Positions 29,846-41,290 of a stretch of DNA of 64,000 nt are shown here, one piece after another. The position numbers were made by a program, and so were the translations under genes. The notes under the pieces are model-generated. The model had not been told where the DNA came from and did no database searches. It worked only from the letters and a program-made list of their open reading frames with translations. This DNA comes from Incurvaria masculella (Eukaryota; Arthropoda; Insecta; Lepidoptera; Incurvariidae): assembly GCA_946894095.1 (NCBI GenBank), contig OX335663.1, positions 2,356,001 through 2,420,000 on the forward strand. Reading direction: 5' to 3'. The number at the start of each line of letters is the position of its first letter. Position 1 is the first letter of the stretch.

Positions 29846-29898
29846 GGTTTTTTGTTCAAAACCATCTGGGGGTCCCGGATGGTTTTGAACAAAAAACC
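29846..29898. repeat. Perfect 21-bp hairpin, 11-nt loop
   Basis: GGTTTTTTGTTCAAAACCAT(C) at 29846-29866 pairs exactly with 29878-29898. It lies between a MITE and an (ACGG)n element. Confidence 0.75.
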
Positions 29899-29901
29899 TT
29901 C

Positions 29902-30196
29902 TTAAAAAACCGGCCAAGTGCGAGTTGGACTCACACACGAAAGGTTCCGTGCCATCGTACAAGATTTTACAAGTAATATACACGATATATGTATGCCCCC
30001 CCCCCCTTTAATTTTTATTTTTATTATACCTACTTGTTGTTATAGCGGCAAAATAAATACACAATCAGTGACCATATCAGCTGCCTGCCTATTACGGTTC
30101 ATGAGATACAGCCCTGTGAAAGACGGACGGACGGACAGATAACGGAGGCTTAGTAATATCGTTCCGTTTTCACCCTGTGGGTACGGAACCCTAAAT
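29902..30196 (+). repeat. (ACGG)n-bearing repeat, copy 4
   Basis: Same architecture as copy 1, with a shorter ACGG run and a 12-base C run at about 29996. Confidence 0.85.
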
Positions 30197-30240
30197 ACGT
30201 TTCCATTTTGTTTTACCTCACATATAAGCGGATAACGAAG

Positions 30241-30625
30241 TTTTTTTTTTTATGCGACCTGACATGGTGTGGTATTACCACACAACTACCGTTATGATAT
30301 TAGCCCAATACACCACATTCCCGAAGGAATTAGGTGCCATGCCAGGACCTTCCCTTTATGAGCACGGCTACATTGAACTGGATGGAAAATACGGACAATT
30401 TTTCATTGCCGCTTCGACCATCTTTTCATCCAATGCGATGGTACCAACCCGGGCGGGTTGGTACCTACAGTTTTACATGGATTCCGAACCATGGAGCAGC
30501 TCGCATTCGTGACGAAATGCACTTATCGAACTCGGAAAGAGAAAGACAGTGGTGCATGTCGGTATCGAACCCAGGCCTCTGGTACGCTAGGCCAGTCCCC
30601 GCGCCACTAGGCTACGAGCCGCTAT
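30241..30625 (-). repeat. tRNA-headed SINE, full length
   Basis: Reverse orientation: T run, CGACCTGACATGG, the common body, then GGTATCGAACCCAGGCCTCT and CCACTAGGCTACGAGCCGCT, the complement of the tRNA-like head. Confidence 0.8.
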
Positions 30626-31380
30626 TGGGGTCATTCATACATTTTTCATTGACAACCTTAATAACGTCTATTTATCGAAATAATATTGTCATTATTAAAT
30701 AATATAACATGAAAACTTTTTAATGTCGTTATTAAGAGTATATTGTTCCATTTCTTTTGTCGCCTCTTACAAGACTAGATATGAATTATGTGAGTACTAG
30801 TATTTTTTTCTTACTCAATTTAAAATTGCATCCTTTTTTTTTCATAATATTTTAGGGCAAACCAAGAAATTCTTTGGCATGATTGATATTGTAACTATGT
30901 GAAATATGTTATTTATTAATAATACTAACAACAATGTTGATATTGTATAAATCGCTGTGAAATTATTTATATTTTATTGATAAATGATTTAATACATTTT
31001 AGAATAAGAAACTCGTTTTATTTCCTCACACTATTCCTAGACACAAAAAGCTGAATAATTGTCTTAATTTTAATAATAATTAAGTAAATAGGGGGAAAGT
31101 CCTACACACAGTTCCTTTTATGGAAACGGTATTATTGGCTAATCTTATCATGACGCAAAATACGATGTTATCCGTAGCACATATTTTAATTTTACCAGTA
31201 CAGGTACAGGTAAAAATGAAGGAGATAAAGGACCTAGAGGATCGGTGGGTTCTTATTTTAGAATGTCAACTGTGAATTCGTGCATAAAAAAAAACTTGAA
31301 AAGAATTCGTTTGAAACCTGACTTCAGCATTTTTTTCCATGCAAAAAATATTATTTTCTAAATTCAGAACGTTAGCTGGG
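30626..31380. other. Intergenic AT-rich sequence, nothing recognised
   Basis: No features were seen. Confidence 0.3.
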
Positions 31381-31497
31381 CGTGTATTCTTGGCATTCAG
31401 TCATTGCGGATTCAGTAGAGTTAACAGTAATGTCAAAGTAAATTCTTCTTCTGTTAACCCTACTGAATCCGCAATGACTGAATGCCAAGAATACACG
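31381..31497. repeat. Hairpin MITE with CGTGTATTCTTGGCATTCAG ends, copy 2
   Basis: 117 bp, nearly identical arms to the copies at 20864 and 41056. Confidence 0.8.
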
Positions 31498-31865
31498 GCC
31501 TGAAATTTAACAAGTTATTTTTTGATGTTCTCGTTCCATATGGCTAGCATAATAATCTTAAATTATAATTGTACCAGTAAAATGGTTACAATGATACTTC
31601 GATAATGTTACTGCAACGTAAACCTAAGTGTTACGCAAACCAGACCGAAGGTATATTCTGTGTGACTAACGCTTTCTCGCTCATTCCCGAGGGACTATCA
31701 TTTCTCCATAAATCTGGCTCCCGGAGATCTCGCAGCTGACTTGGAAGTTCAGCTAACGTTGATTTTGTAATTGAATTGGTAAAAGTTTCTCGCGCTCCGC
31801 CGGAATTATGGGGAAACGATTATTTCGTGGGGCGTAAGGAATATTTTGTTCTCGTCTACGCGTAG
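31498..31865. other. Intergenic sequence, nothing recognised
   Basis: No repeat or coding signal was seen. Confidence 0.3.
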
Positions 31866-32290
31866 CCTTAGGGCCTTTTTCACATACTGCTGGTTAGCTT
31901 AATCGCCACGTATTAAGGGCCTTTCTTAGCAGCGCCGATTAAAATTAATCAGCACTTGGTGATAACCAGGCCATCAAGTAGTGATTAGTTTAATCCTCAC
32001 ATTAAAGGGCCTTTCTTAGCAACTCGCAATCGATACCAGTACAAGATAATCTGCACTTTAGTAATTAAGGCCTGTTTATCTTGTACTGGTATGGATTGCA
32101 AGCTGCTAAGAAATACCCTTAATATGAGCGAATAAGCTAATCAGCAGTAGGTGAAAAAGGCCCTTAGCCTGGTTTTCACCAAGTGCTGATTTATTTTAAT
32201 TACTAAAGTGTTGATTATCTTGTACTGGTATCGATTGCGAGATGGTAAGAGGATTTAGCTAATCAGTACTTGGTGGAAGAGACCCTAATT
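31866..32290. repeat. Internally palindromic cluster of the TTAGGGCTTCTGCC-type MITE
   Basis: GGGCCTTTTTCACATACTGC at the left mirrors AGCAGTAGGTGAAAAAGGCC near 32142. TACCAGTACAAGATAATC mirrors GTTTATCTTGTACTGGTA. A further partial copy follows. The words are those of the MITE at 1167-1704. Confidence 0.6.
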
Positions 32291-32715
32291 AGTCTGTTAC
32301 CTCGTTTGCCAGATTATTTATTATTTTTCGTTAGTAAGTATGTCATGAAGTCACAAGAAAACATTTGAAAATTTTAAGCAAAGCATTTTCGAATAAATTT
32401 AGAAATCTAAAAGTAAATGGAATTGTTTGTTTATACATGTATGCTGTTTTACTTATATCTGGATCATATTACTTTCAATTGTCTGATGTTAATAATATTT
32501 TTCGCGCTACCAAGGCTGACATATTCGCTTCCCAATGTAAAGTACAACATTTATTTCGTTATTCACTTAGATTTTCGAACGTTTGGGAACTTAAATATTA
32601 TCATGTCATAGTTATATTAAAGTTCTCGCCAGGCTGTTTGCTCAATCAAGACTCAACAAATACCGCTAGGAAGAGGTGGGATGCCCAAACCCACGGAATC
32701 AAACACTGGAAGTAG
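32291..32715. other. Intergenic sequence with a 116-codon open frame (32365-32715)
   Basis: The frame encodes a hydrophobic segment (CLYMYAVLLISGSYYFQLSD) but has AT-biased codons, no motif and no splice or promoter support. I treat it as chance. Confidence 0.2.
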
Positions 32716-32719
32716 AGAA

Positions 32720-33115
32720 AGCGGAGGAACTGGATAATTGATCTTCAAGGATGCGGGGTGTGGACGGAGAGGGGAGGGGGGGGGGGCGGGAATTGGAAAA
32801 CCCCGCAGCCCTAGGTAATGTCATCTCCGGCACAGTACACGCAATGGTGGCAGATTCTTGCTCCGATTGGCAAAATATTAGATGACGGACATGGTCTTTA
32901 CAAATAAACTGATATTTTTCACGAACTGTTGCATACAACATGAATTATAATATTGATTTTTTTTCAAGGACGTTGAAAGAAAATCCAGCGGAGTTTCTTG
33001 CCAGTTCTCCTTCGCTGGAATTGCTGAACTGCCTAATGATAAAATATTACAAATCCGGTTGCAGTGTACTGCCTATGTATGATGAATAAACAATACAATA
33101 CAATACAAACAAGCA
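32720..33115 (+). mobile_element. LINE-like 3' tail with (AATAC)n end, copy 2
   Basis: CCAGCGGAGTTTCTTGCCAG through AACAATACAATACAATAC matches 12880-13114. Its 5' part (GCTCCGATTGGCAAAATATT) resembles 12540. It carries an 11-base G run near 32780. Confidence 0.5.
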
Positions 33116-33185
33116 CATGCTATCAAACCATTGTACTCTTAATTTTCTGTAGGTGGTAGCATTTAAATGCTTAATATTATACCGT

Positions 33186-33484
33186 TTTTAGGGTTCCGTA
33201 CCCAAAGGGTGCCAACGGAACCCTATTACTAAGCCTCCGCTGTCCGTCCGTCCGTCCGTCTGTCACATGGCTGTATCTCAGTAACTGTAACAGATAGACA
33301 GCTGAAATTTTCACAGAGTGTGTATTTATTTTGCCGCTATAACAACAAATAGGTAAGATTAAAAAATAATTAAAATTAAAGGGGGCCCCCATACAAAAAT
33401 CGTGATTGTTTTTGTATTATTTCTTTTACGATGGTACGGAACCCTTCGTGTCCTAGTCCGACTCGCACTTGGCCGGCTTTTTTT
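33186..33484 (-). repeat. (ACGG)n-bearing repeat, copy 5
   Basis: Reverse orientation, near full length, from AGGGTTCCGTACCCAAAGGG to GCACTTGGCCGG. Confidence 0.85.
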
Positions 33485-33709
33485 TAGCTGTAAGAATACC
33501 GTTTTTGTGCTGTTTTTGGGGCTTGCTTCTGTAATATTTCGTTGCTCTATGTAGAGCGGTGTCGGCTACCCGCCGCCTGCAGCCGCTTGCAATCCGAAAG
33601 CAGGAAAACTTTTCATTTTATTGCCGCTTTCTTTTCTTCGATGACAATAACATATTCTTCCTCGTTGATACCATAGATTTAAGAGAAAGGGATAGATAAC
33701 GTCATACCA

Positions 33710-34190
33710 GTGTAATATAGTGATAAAACTCCATTTGTGGCGTTACAATTCAAATTTCAGAATACATTTAATAGAAAACCAATTAATTATCAATGATATT
33801 TATTATTTTCCAAGACATTTTTTCATAGATATTTTAGAACGAATCCAGAGGAGAGGTACAAAAAAGATTGTGCATCAAGAATATATCAAGAATATGAGCA
33901 ACGGCTAAGGGCACTAAAGGTCACAACTCTTCATGAGCAAAGGCACCGTTGAGACCTCATCAAAGTCTTTAAGATCCTCAATAATTACTACTAGGTTAGG
34001 TTAGGTTAGGTTAGGTTTCCAAACTCAACAAAATGTTTGCAATAAACACATTGGCTCACCTTAGAGGAGCCTCAAGCTGAACTACTCAACAACAAAAAAA
34101 ACAAGTGTACTCAGTTATTCTAAACCTTGACATGCACGCATCAGCTTATAGCTGCTAGTGTTATAAACCAAATAATAATAATATTACCTA
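33710..34190 (+). pseudogene. LINE reverse-transcriptase C-terminus relic
   Basis: Broken frames give LERIQRRGTKKIVHQEYIK, then RALKVTTLHEQRH and DLIKVFKILNN. This is the pattern of the better copy at 47620-48428. Its 3' part (GCATCAGCTTATAGCTGCTAG, then AATAATAATA) matches that copy's tail. A TAGGT array (33992-34016) interrupts it. Confidence 0.6.
33992..34016 (+). repeat. Short interstitial (TTAGG)n tract
   Basis: Five TAGGT units. TTAGG is the canonical insect telomere repeat. Here it is internal and short. Confidence 0.85.
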
Positions 34191-34245
34191 ATTTGAATGT
34201 AACCGTTTGATCAGGCCTACCTATGCATAATTTGGAATCAAGCTT

Positions 34246-34410
34246 AGCCCCGGTTGCACGAAGAGACGACCGAGTTAATCAATGTTCAAACACGTCACTT
34301 TTAGTGATCCGCATAGAGTTCCTTCCATACTGTCCACACAAAGTGACGTGTTTGATCATACTTTGACGTTGATTTTGATGTTTTGTTCTTTCGTGCACTC
34401 GGCCCTTACT
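34246..34410. repeat. Short MITE, inverted partner of 5868-6012
   Basis: CCCCGGTTGCACGAAGAGAC through TCGTGCACTCGGCCCTTA is the reverse of the copy at 5868. Confidence 0.55.
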
Positions 34411-35135
34411 TTATTGACGTTGCCAGTAGTTCTGGCAGTGACGGGAGATGGCGCTGGTTATAAATGTCAAATTACTAGCGAAAATAAGTAAAATAAGTTT
34501 TCGGCGGGTTGTACGTTGTGTGACGTTAGTTATCTATGCCTTCCTCTGATACACAGTCCTCAATTATCCACGTGCTCCTACATACATCCGGAATTGACAC
34601 AATAACTAGTCACCCATGGCTTACTACTCAGATCCATCGATTTGGAGGACACTCTCGGATTTGCGACAGTCTAGGACTCGGGGTTTCTCTGTGGTTTGAC
34701 ACAGGTCATTTAAAACAATGGAGACACTGATTATTGTTGCTTGATCAATGTTGCTTGGCATACTAGTGACTCTCTGAGCTGTAGACCTCGCGAGTCTGTC
34801 TTTTTGAACATTTGATACATAATATTTTTTTTAAAACTGGATAGCCTAAAAAATCTATATAATTATCGAAAAATGCCACCTGTAAAGGATTACCGCGGGA
34901 CATGCAAAATTTATGAAAGCATTTTTACCCAATCTGAAACGGGAAAATTACAATGTGCGCTCGGAAACAATACGAAGTCACCAATAAATTAAAACGGCAA
35001 TTTTCCAATGCATACTTTAGTATTTAATTAAAAAGTTCTAATGGGGTGCGTAATTGTCTGATGTTTACGGGCCCAATATAATGTAAAGTTCAACTAACGA
35101 AACAAACAATACAAACTAATGCAAGCTTATTAAAA
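34411..35135. other. Intergenic sequence, nothing recognised
   Basis: No supported gene or repeat. Confidence 0.3.
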
Positions 35136-35383
35136 CAGGGGGTCCATTCAGGGCAAGAGTGAGTTCAAATTCGTTACTAAATATCAACTCACTTTTTTAA
35201 ATAGTTAATGTTTTCACACTTCTTGAACATCATTACAGTTAGGTAAAAATCTGGTCTGTCCCGTAAATACGTTGGAAGTATAATTAACGGTTCCGTTATT
35301 TAAATAATAATATATTTCCCAGCTATTTTTAGGTTAACTCACTTCCCGAAATCGAACTCACTCTTACCTGAATGGGCCCCCAG
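35136..35383. repeat. GGGGGTCCATTCAG MITE, copy 4
   Basis: 248 bp with the family termini. Confidence 0.85.
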
Positions 35384-36239
35384 AGCCATCTCTTGATGAA
35401 TTAATGTATTATTTTTAGTTTGCGTGGTTGAGCTGCTCTTAGACAACAATGGTTGAGCTATCGTAATACAGATGGCGCTCTACGAATACATGATTGAACA
35501 TATTTTACCATGTGCCATTTTCCCCGAAAACCTTTTCACGAATTTCTCTCTTCTCTGTTACTCAATGCATCGATTAAGAGCGCCCTTCCCGATGAAATAA
35601 AGCATTTTTTAGTATAATTTTGGTTCTCCGAGAAGACATGTGCGCATTATCTTCTTTCCACGTCTGCATGGGGAAATACCATCAATTCACATACCAGAGA
35701 ATACCTTTCTTTTTTTCTTGGATTCTATAATATATGGTCAAAACGTACGTCTTTGTTTACCTTATAAATTGTACAAGATTATTTTTTTACTGTCATTTAA
35801 AAAAATACTTTAAAATATATAGATATTTACATATAAATAAAAACATAGGACACAGAATTAAGCTGTTTTAAGTGAATACAAAAAATGATTACAATCTGAA
35901 AACTTTTCGACTTCCTTAGTTTTATTCGCAATTGGTTGCAAATGTGCCTTTTTCAATAGTCAAATAAACAATCAGATAACTATTCGAAGGATTTATTTAT
36001 GCTTCTGCTTATCTATCAGATAAAGTAAGTCCATATGTTTATTCGTAAAATTATAGTGAGATTATTGTTAGAAGATATAATTCTCCGGCAATGACTATCC
36101 ATCTTTTGACAAACGTGAACTTATACTATCAGTCCGATGAGTACTATCTGAGGTTTGAAAAATCGGCTCGGAGGTATTCATAATGGACTAGAATTTCTTA
36201 AAATATTCAAATCTCAGAACCTCGTTGATTTTTAAGTCC
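35384..36239. other. Intergenic sequence, nothing recognised
   Basis: AT-rich with short frames only. Confidence 0.3.
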
Positions 36240-36536
36240 TACACATCGCATTCTAGAAGGAATTCGGTGTTATGCGAGGACTAAGACCATTTTTCTTTGC
36301 CACTTCGGCCATATTCTGTAAATGCGATTGTACGGGCGGGCTTAATTCTACCATATAGTAGAGGAAGGGGATCTACAGTTTTACATGGATTCCGAACCAT
36401 GGAACAGCTCGCAATCGTAAGGAAATGTAGTTATCCGTCTCGGAGAGAGAATGAAAGTGGTGCTTGAACTGAGCGGGGATTTGGACCCCTGACTTCTGGC
36501 ATACAAGGCAAGTCCCCGCGCCACTGATCACAAGCA
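36240..36536 (-). repeat. tRNA-headed SINE, 3' end truncated
   Basis: TTTACATGGATTCCGAACCA and CCCCGCGCCACTGATCACAA belong to the reversed body and head. Confidence 0.65.
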
Positions 36537-36542
36537 CAACAA

Positions 36543-36712
36543 AAGGGGCTAGAAGACTAGCCTTTCATGCGAGAGATAAGGGTTCAAATGCTCGCCCGGT
36601 CATGCATCACTTTCTTTCTCTTTCTGAGTTGGGTAAGTGCTTTTCGTTACGATTGCGTGCTGTTTTATGGCTTGGAACCCATGTTAAACTGTAGATCCCC
36701 TTCCTCTACTAA
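36543..36712 (+). repeat. SINE head and 5' body, opposite orientation to its neighbour
   Basis: GATAAGGGTTCAAATGCTCG is a box B-like word. TCTGAGTTGGGTAAGTGC and TTAAACTGTAGATCCCCTTC follow. Confidence 0.55.
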
Positions 36713-36825
36713 TATTTAGTTTGATTTACGAATTTTTAGATGGAATATGTACTCCCTGATGCGGTTAGAATAAGGTTTAGAGGACAGAAGAGCTTTAATT
36801 TGTCTTCAAACACATTTAAATGTCA

Positions 36826-37340
36826 TTGTGACATGTATGTATGCATAATCGGCCGTGAAGCAAGTACACAATAATTAAAGAAAGATCCCTGTAAAAATAA
36901 CTACTTTACGAATATACTGCAAGGTTGGACCCGAACCAGCAAAACATACCATTCGCGTGTATTGCGTCTATTCAATTTCGCCACCAAGGAGTCCATTCAA
37001 GGCAAGAGTGAGTTCGAGTTCGGGAGTGAGTTAACCTAAAAATAGCTGGGAAATATATTATTATTTAAATAACGGAACCGTTATTTATACTTCCAACGTA
37101 TGTACGGGACAAACCAGATTTTTACCTAACTGTAATGATGTTCTAGAAGTGTGGAAACATTATCTATTTAAAAAAGTGAGTTGATATTTAGTGGCGAATT
37201 CGAACTCACTCTTACTCTGAATGGACCCCCTGGTGTATATTATACCCATAATTTGGAATTCTCCTACAGTCCCTCTTCCCCTCTTCCCGTAATCAATGCC
37301 TCCTACTAACACATTATTTAATATTATACCTACATACATT
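36826..37340 (-). repeat. tRNA-derived SINE family B, copy 3, split by a MITE
   Basis: GTGACATGTATGTATGCATA through TTCAATTTCGCCACC matches 12598. The upstream part resumes at 37234 after the MITE at 36986-37232. Confidence 0.6.
36986..37232. repeat. GGGGGTCCATTCAG MITE, copy 5, inside a SINE
   Basis: Opposite orientation to copies 1-4, complete, splitting a family B SINE. Confidence 0.8.
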
Positions 37341-37472
37341 TATCATCATACCTGCGTATAATATAATATGCGTGGAATAAGCGACGTACATGCTAAGTAT
37401 AAAGTATGAAACAAAATATTATAGGTTATGTTTTTGTGATTTTTCTTTACTAAAATGTATTTTATTTAATTA

Positions 37473-38292
37473 CTAGCAGCCCGTCCCGGCTTTGCACGGG
37501 CATAATATCATTTAAAAAAATATTATTTTGACATAATGATACACAAATAAACCCTTCTTACGTAGAGTTCCTTCATTGAAATATTTGAAATAAAAAAAAC
37601 TTAGATATTATTATAACTTGATATTAGAGAAATAATAAATTCAAAGTGCTATCCGGAAAACGGCGGCCTCCGACACACTATTTATAGGCACGCTCCCGCC
37701 GCCGTGGCGCCGCCCGCCCCGGCCGGCCGGTACCGCCGCAAACGCTATGTCCCGCAATTTTTAAATCTTTAATATCTTCGAAAATATTCATTTAAATCAT
37801 ATATTGTTAAGGGCCATATAGATCTATATTAAATCAACAATGTATTTAAGGTAATTAATTGGATAAGGATTAATGCTGTATTGGTTAAAATCGCTTCGAA
37901 AATTAGCCATTATTTATCGTAAAAAGTAAATGACAAAAAAATGTTATTGTGGGATATCCATAAGAGACAGACATATACCATCGCGGAGTTTTCTGTAGAC
38001 CTTTTTAATGTATATTATACAATACATTATTTTGATAAATCTCGTAGGGTTCAAGATGTAAGCGGAAAAAAAATTTTTTTTTACGACATCACATTGGAAA
38101 CCTCAAAAATAACAATATTTCTCCGCTATTTAATGGATGTTATTATACATATAAACCTTCCTCTTCAATCATTCTATCTATTAAAAAAAACCTCATCAAA
38201 ATCCGTTGCGTAGTTTTAAAGATTTAAGCATACATAGGCATATAGGGATATAGGGACAGAGAAAGCGACTTGGTTTTTATACTATGCAGTGA
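37473..38292 (-). mobile_element. Non-autonomous Helitron, family B, copy 1
   Basis: On the minus strand it begins TCACTGCATAGTATAAA and ends CCCGTGCAAAGCCGGGACGG then GCTGCTAG|T, with a GC hairpin just before CTAG. The TC start, CTRR end and insertion beside T are Helitron hallmarks. There is no Rep/helicase ORF. Confidence 0.75.
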
Positions 38293-38770
38293 TTTTTCGT
38301 AATAACTTGGACAACATTGAGTCATTTCAATTACATAAATTAAGTAAATAACTTTTTCAAATCTATTGTGCTATTTTGCAAAGTACCTGGCAGCTTTCTC
38401 AGATCTTATAGGTGTGTTCGCTTAGACGCCATCTGTCGTGATAAATGAGCATTTTTCTTCACCATTGATCGAATTCCCTCGCATATGTTCTCACATCTTA
38501 CGCCGGGTACCCCCAGAAGTATCGAGAGGTTCTTGACTCGACCTTCATTCGATGCATATTTTTCAATGCGACTCGTTGCTTCCGTGGACAAGCCGCTTTG
38601 ACCTTTTAAAGTCGCACGTAATTCGATGCGCCTATTTTTGTCTTGTGCCAAACATTTGTAATTATTATGAATGTAATATTCTGACTAAACCGGTCGTCAA
38701 AACGATAGAATTATACAGGTTGTTGCAACGGCAAAACTCATGTTGTACCGAGACAAATAAATTGAAAACT
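38293..38770 (-). other. Intergenic sequence with an 81-codon minus-strand open frame (38406-38651)
   Basis: The frame encodes RIELRATLKGQSGLSTEATS and KNLSILLGVPGVRCENICEG. It reads like a real protein fragment but I do not recognise the family. It may come from a mobile-element ORF. Confidence 0.25.
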
Positions 38771-38774
38771 TTTT

Positions 38775-38890
38775 AGGGTTTCGTACCCAAAGGGTGAAAA
38801 CGGAACCCTATTACTAAGCCTCCGCTGTCCGTCCGTCCGTCCGTCCGTCCGTCCGTCCGTCCGTCCGTCCGTCTGTCACAGGGCTGTATC
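38775..38890 (-). repeat. (ACGG)n-bearing repeat, copy 6, truncated
   Basis: Only the 3' end and a long (GTCC)n run of about 12 units (38826-38873) remain, the longest such run in the window. Confidence 0.85.
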
Positions 38891-38959
38891 CATCGATATA
38901 AAAAAACATTTAAATCCGTTCTGAACTTTCCCCTGCGTGTCAAGTCAGGTACTCTAATT

Positions 38960-39035
38960 GGTACATACAGAAGGGCTGACATGGAACCTAGATCTCACGT
39001 GGCGTGTCATGCTCATGCCGTGACACATGCAACGT
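38960..39035 (+). repeat. SINE tail fragment
   Basis: GAAGGGCTGACATGGAACCT and CTCATGCCGTGACA fit the common body. Confidence 0.45.
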
Positions 39036-39298
39036 GCCCATGATCTTACGGAAAATTAGATTATTCTTGCACTATTTTACTTTGAATTGATGTATTGATA
39101 TCTCGTAGAATGTACACGTAATTCTTATTTTAATATGTCATCATAGTAATGTTAACTGTATGATTCTGTATGTCGATCTATCGAATAAATAAATTAAAAA
39201 AATGGAATGTCTAATATTTTTTAGAGGATATTCAGAAAAAAGTTATTAAACTTTTTGTTCATTTCAACCTCAAGAATTCTTTGCTAAATTGAATGAAC

Positions 39299-39460
39299 AG
39301 GGGGTCCATTCAGGGCAAGAGTGAGTTCGAATTCGTCACTAAATATCAACTCACTTTTTTAAATAGTCAATGTTCCCACACTTTTTGAACATCATTACAG
39401 TTAGGTAAAAATCTGGTCTGTCCCGTGAATACGTTGGAAGTATAAATAACGGTTCCAGTA
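39299..39460. repeat. GGGGGTCCATTCAG MITE, copy 6, truncated
   Basis: Left two-thirds only, ending ATAACGGTTCC and abutting the inverted copy 7. Confidence 0.75.
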
Positions 39461-39465
39461 ACCCC

Positions 39466-39717
39466 CAGGGGGTCCGGTCTATTCAGGGCAAGAGTGAGTT
39501 CGAGTTCGGGAGTGAGTTAACCTAAAAATAGCTGGGAAATATATTATTATTTAAATAACGGAACCGTTATTTATACTTCCGACGTATTTACGGGACGGAC
39601 CAGATTTTTATCTAACTGTAATGATGTTCAAGAAGTGTGGAAACATTACTATTTAAAAAAGTGAGTTGATATTTAGTGACGAATTCGAACTCACTCTTTC
39701 CCTGAATGGACCCCCTG
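39466..39717. repeat. GGGGGTCCATTCAG MITE, copy 7, inverted relative to copy 6
   Basis: Complete with both termini. The pair is arranged head to head. Confidence 0.8.
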
Positions 39718-40014
39718 ACCGTTGCGATGCGACAACGTATATTCATGAAATTAGCAAACAGCATTTTTATAAATGTAATCTTATTCAGGAAGCGGAAGGC
39801 GGAAACTTTTATATATGTAGTTCTTCTGTACGTGTGTATGTCACTGAACTTCTTCTAATCGGCTGGACCGGTTGTGACGACATTTTTGTGTGTTTTGAGT
39901 GGATCACCATTGGACAATTATGTTGCACGGCGATCGAATCCTACTGCAGGAAAACCTCTGTCGGGTCCGCTACGCAGTTTAAAATCATATATTCCGAGAA
40001 TACACATCCTGAGC
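39718..40014. other. Intergenic sequence, nothing recognised
   Basis: An open frame crosses the MITE end but has no support. Confidence 0.3.
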
Positions 40015-40410
40015 GGCTCGTAGCCTAGTGGCGCGGGGACTGGCCTAGCGTACCAGAGACCTGGGTTCAATACCGACATGCACCACTGTCTTTCTCTTTC
40101 CGAGTTCGATAAGTGCATTTCGTTACGAATGCGAGCTGCTCCATGGTTCGGAATCCATGTAAAACTGTAGGTCCCCTTCCCCTACTAGGTGGTAGGGTAT
40201 GCCCGCCCTGGTTGGTACCATCGCAATGGATGAAAAGATGGTCGAAGCGGCAATGAAAAATTGTCCGTGTTTTCCATCCAGTTTAATGTAGCCGTGCTCA
40301 TAAAGGGAAGGTCCTGGCATGGCACCAAATGCCATGCCAGGAACTTATAATATCATAACGGTAGTCGTCTGGTATTAGCCATCCATGTCAGGTCGCATAA
40401 AAAAAAAGAC
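40015..40410 (+). repeat. tRNA-headed SINE, full length
   Basis: GGCTCGTAGCCTAGTGGCGC, GTTCAATACCGACATGCACC, the shared body and the tail GCATAAAAAAAAA. Confidence 0.8.
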
Positions 40411-40799
40411 ATTACCTGAATATGCTTCACAGAACCAAATGTCCCGTTCCACACCATTCTACACGTAATCTACGCGGAGGCAAAGCGCTGCTACATAACC
40501 AAAGCGCGCCAAATAGCGTTGGAATCCTGAGTTGGTCAACAGATGGCGCTTCTTGCCTACTTCCATCGCGAAGGCGAACACATTGCTTTCGTCACATGTA
40601 AAGTAACACCTCTTCCTGTTGTTGTTGACTTGCCGGGGTCTTCTCTAAGTAAACCTTGAGCTTGAAAATCGCGAGATAAAAATTACTGCGCGAGCCAATG
40701 GTGGCACCGTCTGATAGAACGGACAAATATGGCCTTGCTTTCAATGGAAAGACAGTTCAGGGATTCTGGTAGAGAAGGTAAGCCTTAAAGGTGATTATT
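40411..40799. other. Intergenic sequence, nothing recognised
   Basis: No supported feature. Confidence 0.3.
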
Positions 40800-41290
40800 C
40801 GTCAGCCTCGGTAGTTCAGTGTGCGACGCCTTGCGAATCGATAATCTGAGGAAGCACCTCTGAGGGCGGTTAGGTTCTGGATAGGTGACCTTTTTCAACC
40901 GTTAAGGCTAGCCGTAGTTAGGATTCCGCGTAAAACTGTAGGTCCTCTACCTGACTTACTAGGTGGTAGGGTTATCCCGCCCGGTTCGTAACATCGCACT
41001 GAATGAACGATGGTCGAAGCGGCAATGAACATTGTCCGTGTTTTCCATCCAGGGGGTGTATTCTTGGCATTCAGTCATTGCGGATTCAGTAGAGTTAACA
41101 GTAATGCCAAAGTAAACTCTTCTTCTGTTAACTCTACTGAATCCGCAATGACTGAATGCCAAGAATACACGTCCAGTTCAATGTAGTGGAGCAATATAAG
41201 GAAGGTCCTGGCATGGCACCTAGTCCCCATGTGGTTTGTTAGACGGTCAGTTCGGTGTTAGCCATCCATGTCCAGTTACATAGAAATAAA
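40800..41290 (+). repeat. 5S-type SINE (diverged head) split by a hairpin MITE
   Basis: The head CAGCCTCGGTAGTTCAGTGT with TCTGGATAGGTGACC is followed by the body to 41050. The body resumes at 41172 with CCAGTTCAATGTAG. The MITE between is flanked by TCCA on both sides. Confidence 0.75.
41056..41171. repeat. Hairpin MITE with GTGTATTCTTGGCATTCAG ends, copy 3
   Basis: Inserted in the SINE at 40800-41290, with TCCA duplicated at the junctions. Confidence 0.8.

Noticed and set aside
33992..34016. Telomere end
   Set aside because: Only five units, internal, and flanked by LINE sequence on both sides.
38826..38873. CRISPR-like or regulatory tandem array
   Set aside because: It is a GTCC microsatellite within a dispersed repeat, without spacers.
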